Part shown: positions 7,854 through 16,220 of the stretch, piece after piece
Numbering within the stretch: position 1 is the first letter of the stretch
Layout of the letters: each line of letters starts with the position of its first letter
Origin: SIG452 sp045540295
GTDB taxonomy: Bacteria; Bacillota; Clostridia; UMGS1840
DNA: 64,000 nucleotides
NCBI GenBank assembly: GCA_045540295.1
Contig: JAZQGY010000005.1
Coordinates: forward strand, 1 to 64,000
Direction: 5' to 3'
The notes under the pieces: generated by a model
What the model saw: the letters and a program-made list of their open reading frames with translations, nothing else
Told to the model about the DNA's origin: nothing
The model's database searches: none
Translations under genes and position numbers: made by a program

Positions 7854-8281
7854 GATAATTCCTCAATCAAGTAGTCAATGGCTTCGAGGTAACCGTCGGT
7901 GCCATGACCTGTAATCGTTTTTTTCGCCGCAAGGCGGATATAGCTTACCTGACGGAAGTCTTCCCGTTCTTCTACTTTGGAAATGTGAACCTCCACGGTA
8001 GGAATCCCAACGGATTTCAAGGCATCTAAAATAGCAATGCTGGTATGGGTATACGCACCGGGATTGATAACGATACCGTCGGTATTGCCGTATGCTCTTT
8101 GAATCTCGTCTACCAGGTCTCCCTCATGATTGGATTGATAAAGAGAAACCTCCACCTGCCTTTTTTGACAATGCTTTTTTATTTTGTCGCAAAGATCTTC
8201 GTAGGTTTCTTTGCCGTAATGATCAGGCTCTCTGATGCCAAGCATATTAAGGTTAGGCCCGTTTATCACTAAAATTTTCAT
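7850..8281 (-). CDS. aroQ: 3-dehydroquinate dehydratase, type II
   Basis: A 143-residue type II dehydroquinase. The N-terminus GPNLNMLGIREPDHYG contains the catalytic Tyr loop. YQSNHEGDLVDEIQRA and VINPGAYTHTSIAILDAL are the substrate-binding segments, and VEVHISKVEEREDFR carries the conserved His. It catalyses dehydration of 3-dehydroquinate to 3-dehydroshikimate as a dodecamer. No type I aroD is present in the operon, so this is the dehydratase for the pathway. It overlaps the aroE-aroK fusion and aroA by four bases each. Confidence 0.96.
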   Translation of the reverse strand: MKILVINGPNLNMLGIREPDHYGKETYEDLCDKIKKHCQKRQVEVSLYQSNHEGDLVDEIQRAYGNTDGIVINPGAYTHTSIAILDALKSVGIPTVEVHISKVEEREDFRQVSYIRLAAKKTITGHGTDGYLEAIDYLIEELS

Positions 8282-9525
8282 TTCATAAGCTCCATTCGTT
8301 TGGTAAGAATATAGTCTGCTTCCCCTTGGGGAGTATCAAAATCTGGCACTGTCACATCCGCCGTGGAACGGTAAATGCCGATACGTTTTTCATAGAGTTC
8401 TTTTAATTTTTCCACCGTATCGGAAAGGGGTCTGTCCTCTGTGGCAGAAAGTCTTTTAAAATCTGCATCTAAGAAGAAAATTTTGCCGTTTTGCTTTAAG
8501 CAGGTCACATTTTCATCACGCAGGACTGCTCCGCCACCTGTAGAAATAATCTGTCCGCTTTCTTTGCAGACATCCCGAATCACTTCGGATTCTATGTCAC
8601 GAAAATAAGGTTCTCCTTGTTTTGCAATCAGTTCTTTAATGCTGCAGCCTGCCCGTTTTTCCACTTCGGCATCTGTATCCACAAAGGAAAAGCCGTTTAG
8701 CTTCAAACATTTTCCCACAGTGCTTTTCCCGCTGCCGGGCATTCCCGTCAACACAATATTTTCTTTAGAAGCTAACACAGAACAAAACACCTGATCCGCA
8801 GTTTCCTTAGAAATTTCTGTGCCCACAAATTTTTCCACGGCAGCCACCGCCTGCATCACCAACATATAAAGTCCGCCTTCTGTCTTTAATCCCCGTTTTT
8901 TTGCATCGGAAACCAAATTGGTGCGAAGGGGATTATAAACGGCATCCACCACCCCTTCCAGTTGAGGAAACCTTGTAATATCAATTGGCTTTTCGTTGCA
9001 GTTCGGGTACATTCCGGACGGCGTGGTATTGATGATAATCTGCGCATCCTGATGGCAGGCAATCGCTTCTTCGTATGTAATATGAGTTTCTTTTTTCTGT
9101 CTGCTGACCGATAGAATTTGGGAGGCCCCTAAATCTTTTGCTAAGGCTGTTGCGGTTTTGCAGGTTCCGCCCGTTCCTAAAATCAGCACTTTTTTTCCTG
9201 AAAAATCCAGCCCGATTTTTGAAACTAAAGCCTTCATACCGTAATAATCGGTATTATAGCCGTATAGTTGCCCGTTTTTGTTCACCACAGTATTCACGGC
9301 ACCGATTCGTTTGGCAATATCGCTAATCCAATCCAGATACAAAATCACCGTTTCTTTATAGGGAATGGTCACATTCACTGCAGAAAAATTTTTCTCCCGA
9401 AAGAAAACGTCTATCTCATCTTCTGTAAGTTCTATTAATTCATAGGAGTAATCGGCAAGTTTTTCATGAATTTCTTTGGAAAAACTGTGGGGAAGCTTCT
9501 TTCCCACCAAACCGTACTGTCTCAT
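8278..9525 (-). CDS. aroE-aroK: Bifunctional shikimate dehydrogenase / shikimate kinase fusion
   Basis: A 415-residue fusion. Residues 1 to about 260 are shikimate dehydrogenase: substrate motif GKKLPHSFS, catalytic Lys in NVTIPYKE, the NAVNT-type GAVNTVV segment, nucleotide-binding GTGGTCKTA, and a C-terminal YMLVMQA helix. From about residue 265 it is shikimate kinase: P-loop GMPGSGKSTVG, DTDAEVEKRAG, FRDIESEV, and the STGGGAVLR shikimate-binding loop. The two domains act in consecutive steps (dehydroshikimate to shikimate to shikimate 3-phosphate). The ATG at 9525 is chosen over an upstream frame start because AGAGGA lies eight bases before it and only five bases separate it from the aroC stop. 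Confidence 0.94.
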   Translation of the reverse strand: MRQYGLVGKKLPHSFSKEIHEKLADYSYELIELTEDEIDVFFREKNFSAVNVTIPYKETVILYLDWISDIAKRIGAVNTVVNKNGQLYGYNTDYYGMKALVSKIGLDFSGKKVLILGTGGTCKTATALAKDLGASQILSVSRQKKETHITYEEAIACHQDAQIIINTTPSGMYPNCNEKPIDITRFPQLEGVVDAVYNPLRTNLVSDAKKRGLKTEGGLYMLVMQAVAAVEKFVGTEISKETADQVFCSVLASKENIVLTGMPGSGKSTVGKCLKLNGFSFVDTDAEVEKRAGCSIKELIAKQGEPYFRDIESEVIRDVCKESGQIISTGGGAVLRDENVTCLKQNGKIFFLDADFKRLSATEDRPLSDTVEKLKELYEKRIGIYRSTADVTVPDFDTPQGEADYILTKRMELMK

Positions 9526-9530
9526 TGTTA

Positions 9531-10622
9531 TCATCCTCTTAACCAGTCTGTTCCGTAACGCAAGGATAGTGCATCGCATAACACGATTGCCGTTGCTGCA
9601 TCCTGCACAATTCTGGCACGATGCACAATAGCAGGGTCATGCCTGCCCTTGGGTTCTATTACGGTTTCTTGCATTTTGGCAAAGTCTACGGTATTCTGCG
9701 GTTTAAAAATGGTGGGAGTGGGTTTGATAGCGGTACAAAACACAATGGGCATTCCGTTGGTGATACCGCCGTTGATACCGCCATTATTGTTGGTAGCAGT
9801 TACAATCGCTCCATCACGCAAAATCAACGAATCGTTGGCATCGCTTCCTCTCATATCCGAAATAGAAAAGCCTGCTCCAAATTCTATTCCTTTTACTGCG
9901 GGAATAGAAAACATCATATGAGAAAGCATCCCCTCCAAGGAATCAAACCAAGGTTCGCCAACACCTGCAGGCATCCCGATTACCGCAGTTTCCAAAATTC
10001 CGCCCACACTGTCTTTCTCTGCTGCTGCCGCTAGAATTGCAGCAGTCATTGCCTCTTCCTTGGACTCCTCCAAAACGGCAAATATTTTATCGTTAAGACT
10101 TTCGATATCTTTTTCCAAATGTTCAAATTCTCTATCACAAATGCCGGCACATTTTTTTACGTGGGTTCCAATCAAAATCCCTTTATTCGCCAGCGCATCC
10201 TTACAGATGGCGCCTGCAGCAACCAATGCTGCCGTGATTCTGCCGCTGAAATGTCCGCCGCCTCTGGCATCCTGAAAACCATGGTATTTACACTGTGCCG
10301 CATAGTCTGCGTGAGAGGGACGGGGGATGGTGTTTAACTCTGCGTAGTCACCGCTTTTCACATTTTCGTTGGGAATCAAAATGGTAACAGGAGTCCCCGT
10401 GGTTTTCCCATTTACAACACCGCTTACAACGCTAAAGGTATCCTGCTCCTGTCTTGGTGTGGAAATTTTCCCACTGGGCCTGCGTTTTAAAAGCATTTGA
10501 CGAATGGATTCTTCGCAAATCGGAATCCCGGGTGCCAACCCGTCAAGTACAGCACCGATATATGCGCCGTGACTTTCTCCAAACAAAGTAACCGAAACGC
10601 TGGTTCCAAATGTATTTTTCAT
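9531..10622 (-). CDS. aroC: Chorismate synthase
   Basis: A 363-residue FMN-dependent enzyme that makes chorismate from EPSP. Diagnostic motifs are GTSVSVTLFGESHG at the N-terminus, RRPSGKISTPRQEQD, the DARGGGHFSGRITAALVAAG core, and the C-terminal GRHDPAIVHRARIVQDAA segment. Length and motif order are normal. It starts five bases after the aroB stop and ends five bases before the aroE-aroK start, inside the aromatic operon. Confidence 0.97.
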   Translation of the reverse strand: MKNTFGTSVSVTLFGESHGAYIGAVLDGLAPGIPICEESIRQMLLKRRPSGKISTPRQEQDTFSVVSGVVNGKTTGTPVTILIPNENVKSGDYAELNTIPRPSHADYAAQCKYHGFQDARGGGHFSGRITAALVAAGAICKDALANKGILIGTHVKKCAGICDREFEHLEKDIESLNDKIFAVLEESKEEAMTAAILAAAAEKDSVGGILETAVIGMPAGVGEPWFDSLEGMLSHMMFSIPAVKGIEFGAGFSISDMRGSDANDSLILRDGAIVTATNNNGGINGGITNGMPIVFCTAIKPTPTIFKPQNTVDFAKMQETVIEPKGRHDPAIVHRARIVQDAATAIVLCDALSLRYGTDWLRG

Positions 10623-10627
10623 GGTAA

Positions 10628-11641
10628 CTACCTCCGAAAACAGTCTTTTGCCAAACGGATGACTTCACTGCATTTCATGGTTTTCATGGTGAAGGTGCCA
10701 ACCTTTGGTACTAAGGTGACGGTAACCGTGTCACCGTCTGCTTTTTTATCGTGAAATGCCGCCTCGGAAATCTTTTCCCAGTCAAAGGAAATCAGATTAT
10801 AAAGGTCACATTTTTTTAACACTTCAATCACTCTGGCACGAATGGTCTCGTCGCACATGGGAATTAACCCCAATGCAACACATTCTCCGTGATACAAATC
10901 AGACAAATTCCCCCCTGATTCAATCCCGTGACCAATGGTGTGTCCAAAATTTAGAATTTTGCGAAGCCCTGCTTCCTTTTCGTCCTGTTCTACCACAGAT
11001 TTTTTAATGGTTAAGGAACGAAAGATAATTTCGTCCAGATTGGATAAAATATCCTGTTCCTCCATCAGTTTAAACAAGTCTTCGTCGGAGGTCAGTGCCA
11101 TCTTAATAGCTTCTGCCAAACCGTTTGAAATCTGCCGTTTGGGAAGCGTGTTTAAAAGCTCAGCATCAATCAGCACCTTTTTCGGCTGATAAAATGCTCC
11201 CACAATGTTTTTCACATTGCCGAAATTGATGGCAGTTTTTCCTCCAATAGACGAATCAATTTGGGAAAGAAGAGTTGTGGGAATATTATAAAAGTCAATC
11301 CCTCTCATATACGCGGATGCAACAAAACCCGAAAGGTCCCCGACCACACCGCCGCCTACTGCAACCACACAATCCTTTCTGGAAAAACCGTGGTCCAGCA
11401 TCTTTTTGAGCAGTTCTCCAAAGGTTTGTAAGCTTTTAGAGCCTTCCCCCATTGCCACAGTACAAATGACCGCTTCGCGACACTGCTGGGCAACCGTTTC
11501 GGCGTACTCTTTCGGAACGCCCGTGTCAGTAACCACCAACACCCGACGGTTCAGGTTCAGGTATTCACCCGCTCGGGAAAGGCCTCCCCGCTCTATCACA
11601 ATATCATAGCTGTTTTCCTGTAAATTCATATGAATATTCAT
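10628..11641 (-). CDS. aroB: 3-dehydroquinate synthase
   Basis: A 337-residue NAD-dependent, metal-dependent enzyme that cyclises DAHP to 3-dehydroquinate. It has the NAD-binding GGGVVGDLSGFVASAYMRG, the IPTTLLSQIDSSIGGKTAIN substrate loop with the conserved Lys, and the metal ligands in GLAEAIKMAL and LNFGHTIGHGIE plus the later YHGECVALG. It starts 12 bases after the pheA stop. Length is slightly below the usual 350-360 but all motifs are intact. Confidence 0.96.
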   Translation of the reverse strand: MNIHMNLQENSYDIVIERGGLSRAGEYLNLNRRVLVVTDTGVPKEYAETVAQQCREAVICTVAMGEGSKSLQTFGELLKKMLDHGFSRKDCVVAVGGGVVGDLSGFVASAYMRGIDFYNIPTTLLSQIDSSIGGKTAINFGNVKNIVGAFYQPKKVLIDAELLNTLPKRQISNGLAEAIKMALTSDEDLFKLMEEQDILSNLDEIIFRSLTIKKSVVEQDEKEAGLRKILNFGHTIGHGIESGGNLSDLYHGECVALGLIPMCDETIRARVIEVLKKCDLYNLISFDWEKISEAAFHDKKADGDTVTVTLVPKVGTFTMKTMKCSEVIRLAKDCFRR

Positions 11642-11653
11642 CGGTATACTCCT

Positions 11654-12742
11654 CTAAATTTCACTGTGAGATGCAAAGCTTCCCGCCACCTTCAGCTGAT
11701 CACAAACCTTCCCCAGTTCTGCCAACATGTTTTTGCCGTTTTCAGTTTCAGTGGTACCGTCAACTTCCACATAGAAATAATATTGCCAGGAATGTTTTTT
11801 TAAGGGTCTGCTTCGAAGGGCAGTCATATTATAACCGTACTTCCCGATAATACTGATGGCAGTTGCCAAAGAACCTGCTTCGTTTTTTACGGTAAACATG
11901 AGAACCGAATTTTCGAAGGAAGCACTGTTTGCCCGCACCTTGGATAACACGGCAAAACGGGTGGTATTTTCCCCGCTTTTATTGATGTTGGCTTCCAATA
12001 CCTTTAAGCCGTATATTTCTGCTGTTTCCACGCTGGCAATGGCACCTACGGTTTTGTCATTACGCGCTACTACTGCTTTTGCTGCAACGGCGGTGTTGTT
12101 TGCTTCCTCGGTATCAAATCCACGAAAAACAATATAATCATGGCACTGCCCCAACGCCTGGGGATGGCTGGTTACTTTTTTGATGTCTTCCACTGTAGCA
12201 TCAGGAAGTCCCAATAAATTCTGATGGATGGGAAGTTCGTAAATGCCGTTGATGAACAGTCCGCCTTGAAAAATCAGGTCCAATGTTTGTCCCACTTCTC
12301 CTGCATAGCTGTTTTCAATGGGAAGTACCGCCACATCGCACTCTCCGTTTGCCACAGCATGATATGCAGAGCGAAAATCCCGGTAAGATACCCGACTGCT
12401 TTTGGGAAAGATTCTACCTGCTGCAATATGGGCAAATGCTCCTTCCACACCGCTATAAGCAACTCTGAGGCCGTTCTGCAATCGGTACTGATAGGCCTTG
12501 GATATTCCCATCAAATCTTTTAAATAACTAATATAGTAAGCCTTCAGCACTTCGTCGGAAACGAGTGCTGAATTTTTCTCAATCACCGCATCCTCACGGC
12601 TCTGATCTAAAATGGGAAGTCCAAATTCTTTTTTATATTCGAATACTGTTTTCACAGCATCCATTCTCTGCACAAAAAGCTCTGCCATCTTTGAATCCAC
12701 TTCATTGATGATTTTTCTTGCTTGTTCTAATTTATTCGCCAT
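11654..12742 (-). CDS. pheA: Bifunctional chorismate mutase / prephenate dehydratase (P-protein)
   Basis: A 362-residue protein. Residues 1 to about 85 form an AroQ-type chorismate mutase with catalytic basic residues in the R-K-I-I-N-E-V and VFEYKKEFGLPILD segments. Residues about 108-280 are prephenate dehydratase (GVEGAFAHIAA, PIENSYAGEVGQTLD, TSHPQALGQCHDY, the TRF-type NTTRFAVLS). Residues about 290-362 are an ACT regulatory domain with the GAL-type AGSLATAISIIGKYG and the LRSRPLK motif, so phenylalanine feedback is likely. The ATG at 12742 follows GGAAAGGAAG; an in-frame upstream extension lies in the terminator. It is the first structural gene of the aromatic operon, and its leader carries the attenuator described separately. 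Confidence 0.95.
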   Translation of the reverse strand: MANKLEQARKIINEVDSKMAELFVQRMDAVKTVFEYKKEFGLPILDQSREDAVIEKNSALVSDEVLKAYYISYLKDLMGISKAYQYRLQNGLRVAYSGVEGAFAHIAAGRIFPKSSRVSYRDFRSAYHAVANGECDVAVLPIENSYAGEVGQTLDLIFQGGLFINGIYELPIHQNLLGLPDATVEDIKKVTSHPQALGQCHDYIVFRGFDTEEANNTAVAAKAVVARNDKTVGAIASVETAEIYGLKVLEANINKSGENTTRFAVLSKVRANSASFENSVLMFTVKNEAGSLATAISIIGKYGYNMTALRSRPLKKHSWQYYFYVEVDGTTETENGKNMLAELGKVCDQLKVAGSFASHSEI

Positions 12743-12760
12743 AAGATGACTTCCTTTCCA

Positions 12761-12801
12761 ATAAAAAATCCTCACCTGCATCAGTTACAAGTGAGGATTT
12801 T
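12761..12801 (-). terminator. Leader terminator (attenuator) upstream of pheA
   Basis: On the minus strand AAAATCCTCAC (12801-12791) pairs perfectly with GTGAGGATTTT (12775-12765) around a 15-base loop, followed by more T. It lies between the pheA promoter and the pheA start. The 5' arm region CTCACTTGTAACT (12795-12783) can alternatively pair with AGTTACTTGTGAG (12861-12849) at the end of the leader peptide gene, forming an anti-terminator with 11 of 13 pairs. Confidence 0.85.
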
Positions 12802-12841
12802 GGCATCATTTTAAAAATCCGAAGAATGATTCAAAATTGCT

Positions 12842-12949
12842 CTACATTCTCACAAGTAACTTTTTCATCGCAAAATAAGCATAGCCAAAATAAAAGACTA
12901 CGCTAAAGCTGAAAAAATATTCACTTGCATGCATAAGAGCTAAGTTCAT
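12842..12949 (-). CDS. Phe/Tyr-rich leader peptide of the aromatic operon attenuator
   Basis: A 35-codon open frame in the transcribed leader of pheA. It starts with ATG at 12949, eight bases after AAGG, and ends with TAG at 12842-12844. The middle reads EYFFSFSVVFYFGYAYF, so codons 11-26 hold six Phe and four Tyr, the end products of the operon. Segment 1 GCAAGTGA (12928-12921), just before the first Tyr codon, can pair with segment 2 (inside AGTTACTTGTGAG, 12861-12849). Segment 2 can pair with segment 3 (12795-12783), and segment 3 with segment 4 of the terminator. Stalling at Phe/Tyr codons would free segment 2 and prevent termination, as in enterobacterial pheA. No T-box motif is visible. 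A start at 12955 is possible but poorly spaced. Confidence 0.85.
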   Translation of the reverse strand: MNLALMHASEYFFSFSVVFYFGYAYFAMKKLLVRM

Positions 12950-12979
12950 ATTCATTACCTTCAAGCCGAATTTTTCTTC

Positions 12980-13008
12980 ATTTTATCACTTTCTAAATGG
13001 TTTGTCAA
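12980..13008 (-). promoter_or_regulatory. Promoter of the aromatic operon
   Basis: TTGACA (13008-13003) and TAAAAT (12985-12980) are separated by exactly 17 bases on the minus strand. The predicted start lies near 12973, about 24 bases before the leader peptide ATG. Confidence 0.85.
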
Positions 13009-13049
13009 GACAATTGAAAAATTTTTTTCATTTTTTGGGTTATAATTTT

Positions 13050-13098
13050 ACAACCGCACCTGAATAAAAATAACAAACATCTAAACAAGTGCGGTTGT
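13050..13098. terminator. Long-loop hairpin downstream of the permease gene
   Basis: ACAACCGCAC (13050-13059) and GTGCGGTTGT (13089-13098) form a perfect 10-bp stem with a 29-base loop, 20 bases after the permease stop on the minus strand. The following sequence is only moderately T-rich, so a terminator role is likely but not certain. Confidence 0.5.
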
Positions 13099-13117
13099 CA
13101 GAAGCCTATGCATCAAT

Positions 13118-14218
13118 TTAAATCAGCAACATAAAAACAGTCAGAATAATTAAAAATGCAAAATTGAATGCCGAGAACATCCCAACATAATAGCCTGTTT
13201 TACCCGGATTATGCTTCATATATTCGCGGAAAGTGATTAAACTTGCCAAAGAAGAAATCAATGTTCCTACCCCACCAATATTCACACCTACCAAAAGATC
13301 CGGATAGTTTCCCGTAAACTGAGAAAGCAAAATTGCAGAAGGAACATTACTGATGACCTGGCAGGACAGTGTACTCACCAGCAGCGTGCTTTGATTCAAA
13401 AGGCCGGAAATGAAATCTCTCACAACTCCGATTCGAGCCATATTCCCGGAAAAAATAAAGAAAAACACAAAGGTGAGCAACAGCGGATAGTCCACCATAT
13501 ACAATGCTTTTCTGTCTGCGAATAACAGCACCAGCGGAATCACTACCAGCCCAACCCAATAAGGGATTCCACGAAATACAATCAGAATGGATAGTGCAAA
13601 TAACATAAGATACAGCACTGTTCTCCAGGGGTTCAAGGAGATTTTCTCGTCTTCCAGACACAAGGGTTCTTTCTTGACAAAAATAATGCAGCACAAGGTA
13701 ATCAATACCACCGAAAGAATGAAAGGTGGAGCCATACTCCCCATAAATTCCAAATCGGGAATTTCAAACCGGGAATACAAGTACAGGTTCTGCGGATTTC
13801 CGAAAGGAGTCAGCATTCCGCCGAGATTCGCTGCAATGTTCTGCATAATAAAGGTAAATGCCATATACTTTTCTTTGCCGGTAGTGGTCAACACAAAGTA
13901 CCCCAACGGCAGAAACGTAAGAAGCGCCATATCGTTTGCAATGAGCATAGACCCGATAAAGGTAATATACACCAACGCCAAAATGGCCATTCTTGCATTT
14001 CGAAACAGTTGCACAATCTTCTTGGCAAGAATATAGAAAAAACTGATATTCTTTAACGCACAAACCACTGCCAGCACACAAAAGAGGCAGGCCAGGGTTT
14101 TATAATCAAAATAGCCTAAATATGCTGCATCTACAGGAACAAACACAGTTGTAATCAGTGCTGCCAAAAGTGCAATCACCATGACTGCGTTTTTCTTCAT
14201 AAAGTTTATCATCGCCAC
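13118..14218 (-). CDS. SLC13/citrate-transporter-like permease (ion-transporter superfamily)
   Basis: A 366-residue protein with about ten membrane segments. The conserved GGMLTPFGNPQNLYLY (about 132-147) and, in the second half, SNVPSAILLSQF (about 291-302) are the paired helix-breaking motifs typical of the SLC13/ArsB/NhaD-like ion-transporter superfamily. The substrate (dicarboxylate, arsenite, sodium) cannot be assigned. At 366 residues it is somewhat short for the family. The GTG start at 14218 follows AGGGAG and lies four bases after the pyridoxal kinase stop, so the two genes are likely co-transcribed; an internal ATG at 14212 is the alternative. Confidence 0.8.
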   Translation of the reverse strand: MAMINFMKKNAVMVIALLAALITTVFVPVDAAYLGYFDYKTLACLFCVLAVVCALKNISFFYILAKKIVQLFRNARMAILALVYITFIGSMLIANDMALLTFLPLGYFVLTTTGKEKYMAFTFIMQNIAANLGGMLTPFGNPQNLYLYSRFEIPDLEFMGSMAPPFILSVVLITLCCIIFVKKEPLCLEDEKISLNPWRTVLYLMLFALSILIVFRGIPYWVGLVVIPLVLLFADRKALYMVDYPLLLTFVFFFIFSGNMARIGVVRDFISGLLNQSTLLVSTLSCQVISNVPSAILLSQFTGNYPDLLVGVNIGGVGTLISSLASLITFREYMKHNPGKTGYYVGMFSAFNFAFLIILTVFMLLI

Positions 14219-14222
14219 GGGT

Positions 14223-15062
14223 TTAATTCTCCCTAGAAATCATCGAAATCAGCTTGGGAATAGCAGGTTCAAAAGCTGCTCCATACCAATGGTTGGGAAG
14301 TTCCGCAGTAATACGAATACATTCCAATGTATATTCTGCAGCAATTTTTGCCGCATCAAAGGGCAGGAATCCTTTTTGGCACGCTCCCACAAAAGCCGAA
14401 GCATAAATGTCTCCCGTTCCGTGGCAACTGTTGGGCAGAAGCGGATGCTCGTAATACTGATAGTTTCCGTTTTCTGATACCACCACTCCGGTTTTTCCTG
14501 CTTGATAGGATACACCGGTCAGCACAATGTTTTTACAACCCAGTGCGGTCAGTTTGGAAAGCAAAGTATCAACATATGCTTTGTCATACTCGGTGCGGTA
14601 TTCGGTATCGGTTAAAAAGCAGGCTTCGGTAATATTGGGAATCACAAAATCTGCCTTGGCACATAGCCGTTTCATAGCAGTTACATATACGTCGTCAAAA
14701 GCAGGATAAAGGTTTCCGTTATCTGCCATGGCAGGGTCCACATAGGTGGTTCCGCCTGCTTTTAAGGTGTGTTCGAAAATTTCCAGCACATAGTCCACCT
14801 GCTCGGTGCTGCCTAAGTAACCGGTGTAAACTCCGTCAAAAAAGATGCCTTCTTTCTGCCAGTGTTTAGAAATCTCCGGCATATCAGAAGCCAAATCACG
14901 AACGGTGAAGCCGGAAAAGCCTGCTGTATGGGTGGAAAGAACCGCCGAGGGAAGCACCGCAGTTTCCAGTCCGCAGGCAGATAAAATAGGAAGTGCCACA
15001 GTCAGAGAACACTGTCCCACACACGAAATATCCTGGATTGTTAAAATTCTTTGATAGTTCAT
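14223..15062 (-). CDS. pdxK: Pyridoxal/pyridoxamine kinase (PfkB-like fold)
   Basis: A 279-residue vitamin B6 kinase of the PdxK/PdxY group. It has the N-terminal QDISCVGQCSLTVALPILS, the substrate loop AVLSTHTAGFSGF, FDGVYTGYLGS, PNITEACFLT, and the ATP-anion hole CHGTGDIYASAF with the catalytic Asp. It phosphorylates pyridoxal, pyridoxine or pyridoxamine to feed PLP pools. A MocR/PdxR-type regulator gene is transcribed divergently from the same 92-base intergenic region, which suggests control by PLP. The permease gene follows four bases later. Confidence 0.9.
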   Translation of the reverse strand: MNYQRILTIQDISCVGQCSLTVALPILSACGLETAVLPSAVLSTHTAGFSGFTVRDLASDMPEISKHWQKEGIFFDGVYTGYLGSTEQVDYVLEIFEHTLKAGGTTYVDPAMADNGNLYPAFDDVYVTAMKRLCAKADFVIPNITEACFLTDTEYRTEYDKAYVDTLLSKLTALGCKNIVLTGVSYQAGKTGVVVSENGNYQYYEHPLLPNSCHGTGDIYASAFVGACQKGFLPFDAAKIAAEYTLECIRITAELPNHWYGAAFEPAIPKLISMISREN

Positions 15063-15154
15063 AAAAAAACCTCTTTACTTTTTAGGATAAATCTATTATA
15101 ATAAAAATCTGAACATATGTAAATAATCAAAAAAGGAGTTTTTTATAAGACCAG

Positions 15155-16201
15155 ATGAAAGATAAAAAGTACCTTTCCCTTTATCGGGAATTAAAAAATA
15201 AAATTCTGTCGGGACAATATACCCCCAACGAAAAGCTCCCTTCCAAACGTGTTCTCGCTGACCGCTACGGCGTTAGTGTAATTACGGTGGAGACGGCATA
15301 TCTGCTTTTAATAGAAGAAGGCTATGTGACCTCCCGTGAAAAAAGCGGGTATTATGTGTCTGCGTTGGAATTGCTTCCCCACGAAAACAACAAACAAACG
15401 CTTTCCTTTCTTCCGCTTCCCGAAGAAAACAGAAAGGCTGACCGTTTTGAATATGACTTATGGTTTAAAACTGTGCGAAAAGTCCTCACAGAACAAGGAG
15501 AGCGGTTATTCATCAAGTCCCCCGGAAAAGGAACGGCAACGCTTCGGAACGCATTATCGGAATATCTGCTACGTTACCGAGGCATGGTAGCAGACCCCCG
15601 TCAGATTATTATCGGGTCAGGGTCGGAGCAATTATACGAAACGGTGGTAAAGCTGTTGGGACGGGATGTTACCTACGGCATTGAAGACCCTTCCTACGAA
15701 AAAATCGAAGCGGTATATCGGGCAGAGGGTGTATCAATCATCAAATTGCCGATGGGAACAGACGGAATTACCCGTAAGGCACTTCAGAATGAGGAAGTTG
15801 GAGTGTTACATGTTACTCCCTTTCAGAGCTACCCCTCCGGTGTAACAGCATCGGCCGCCAAACGCTATGAATACATTCAATGGACCAAAAACCAAAAATT
15901 CATTGTGGAAGATGACTTCAACAGCGAGTTTTTCCTGCCGGGAAACCCCATCGAATCTTTATATGCCATGGACCAAAATCAGCGGATAATTTATATCAAT
16001 ACCTTTTCCAAAAGCATTTCCCCTGCCATCAGAATCGGATATTTGATTCTACCCCAAGAGCTTCTCCCCCGTTATGACGAATTATTAGGGAATTTCTCCT
16101 GCACCGTTCCTGTGTTAGACCAATACATTTTGGCGGAATTTCTAAAAAGCGGAAACTTTGAGCGTCACTTAAACAGAATGCGAAGACAAATGAAAAAGTA
16201 A
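15155..16201 (+). CDS. MocR/PdxR-type regulator, GntR winged helix plus aminotransferase domain, C-terminally short
   Basis: A 348-residue protein. The N-terminal GntR-type winged helix (about 1-72; LPSKRVLADRYGVSVITVETAY) is followed by a fold-type I aminotransferase-like domain: PGKGTATLRNALSEYL, IIIGSGSEQLYE, EDDFNSEF, and the PLP-lysine motif TFSKSISPAIRIGY. Family members are usually about 440-470 residues; this one stops right after LNRMRRQMKK, where the C-terminal aminotransferase subdomain should begin. A terminator starts 20 bases later, so no remnant of the missing part exists nearby. AAGGAG precedes the ATG. It is divergent from pdxK and probably regulates it in response to PLP. 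Confidence 0.85.
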   Translation: MKDKKYLSLYRELKNKILSGQYTPNEKLPSKRVLADRYGVSVITVETAYLLLIEEGYVTSREKSGYYVSALELLPHENNKQTLSFLPLPEENRKADRFEYDLWFKTVRKVLTEQGERLFIKSPGKGTATLRNALSEYLLRYRGMVADPRQIIIGSGSEQLYETVVKLLGRDVTYGIEDPSYEKIEAVYRAEGVSIIKLPMGTDGITRKALQNEEVGVLHVTPFQSYPSGVTASAAKRYEYIQWTKNQKFIVEDDFNSEFFLPGNPIESLYAMDQNQRIIYINTFSKSISPAIRIGYLILPQELLPRYDELLGNFSCTVPVLDQYILAEFLKSGNFERHLNRMRRQMKK

Positions 16202-16220
16202 CAGAGTCTTCTCCGTCAAA

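Noticed and set aside
12783..12980. T-box or other known riboswitch upstream of pheA
   Set aside because: No T-box sequence (AGGGTGG..ACCGCG) or specifier stem is seen; the aromatic leader peptide and alternative pairings explain the leader better.
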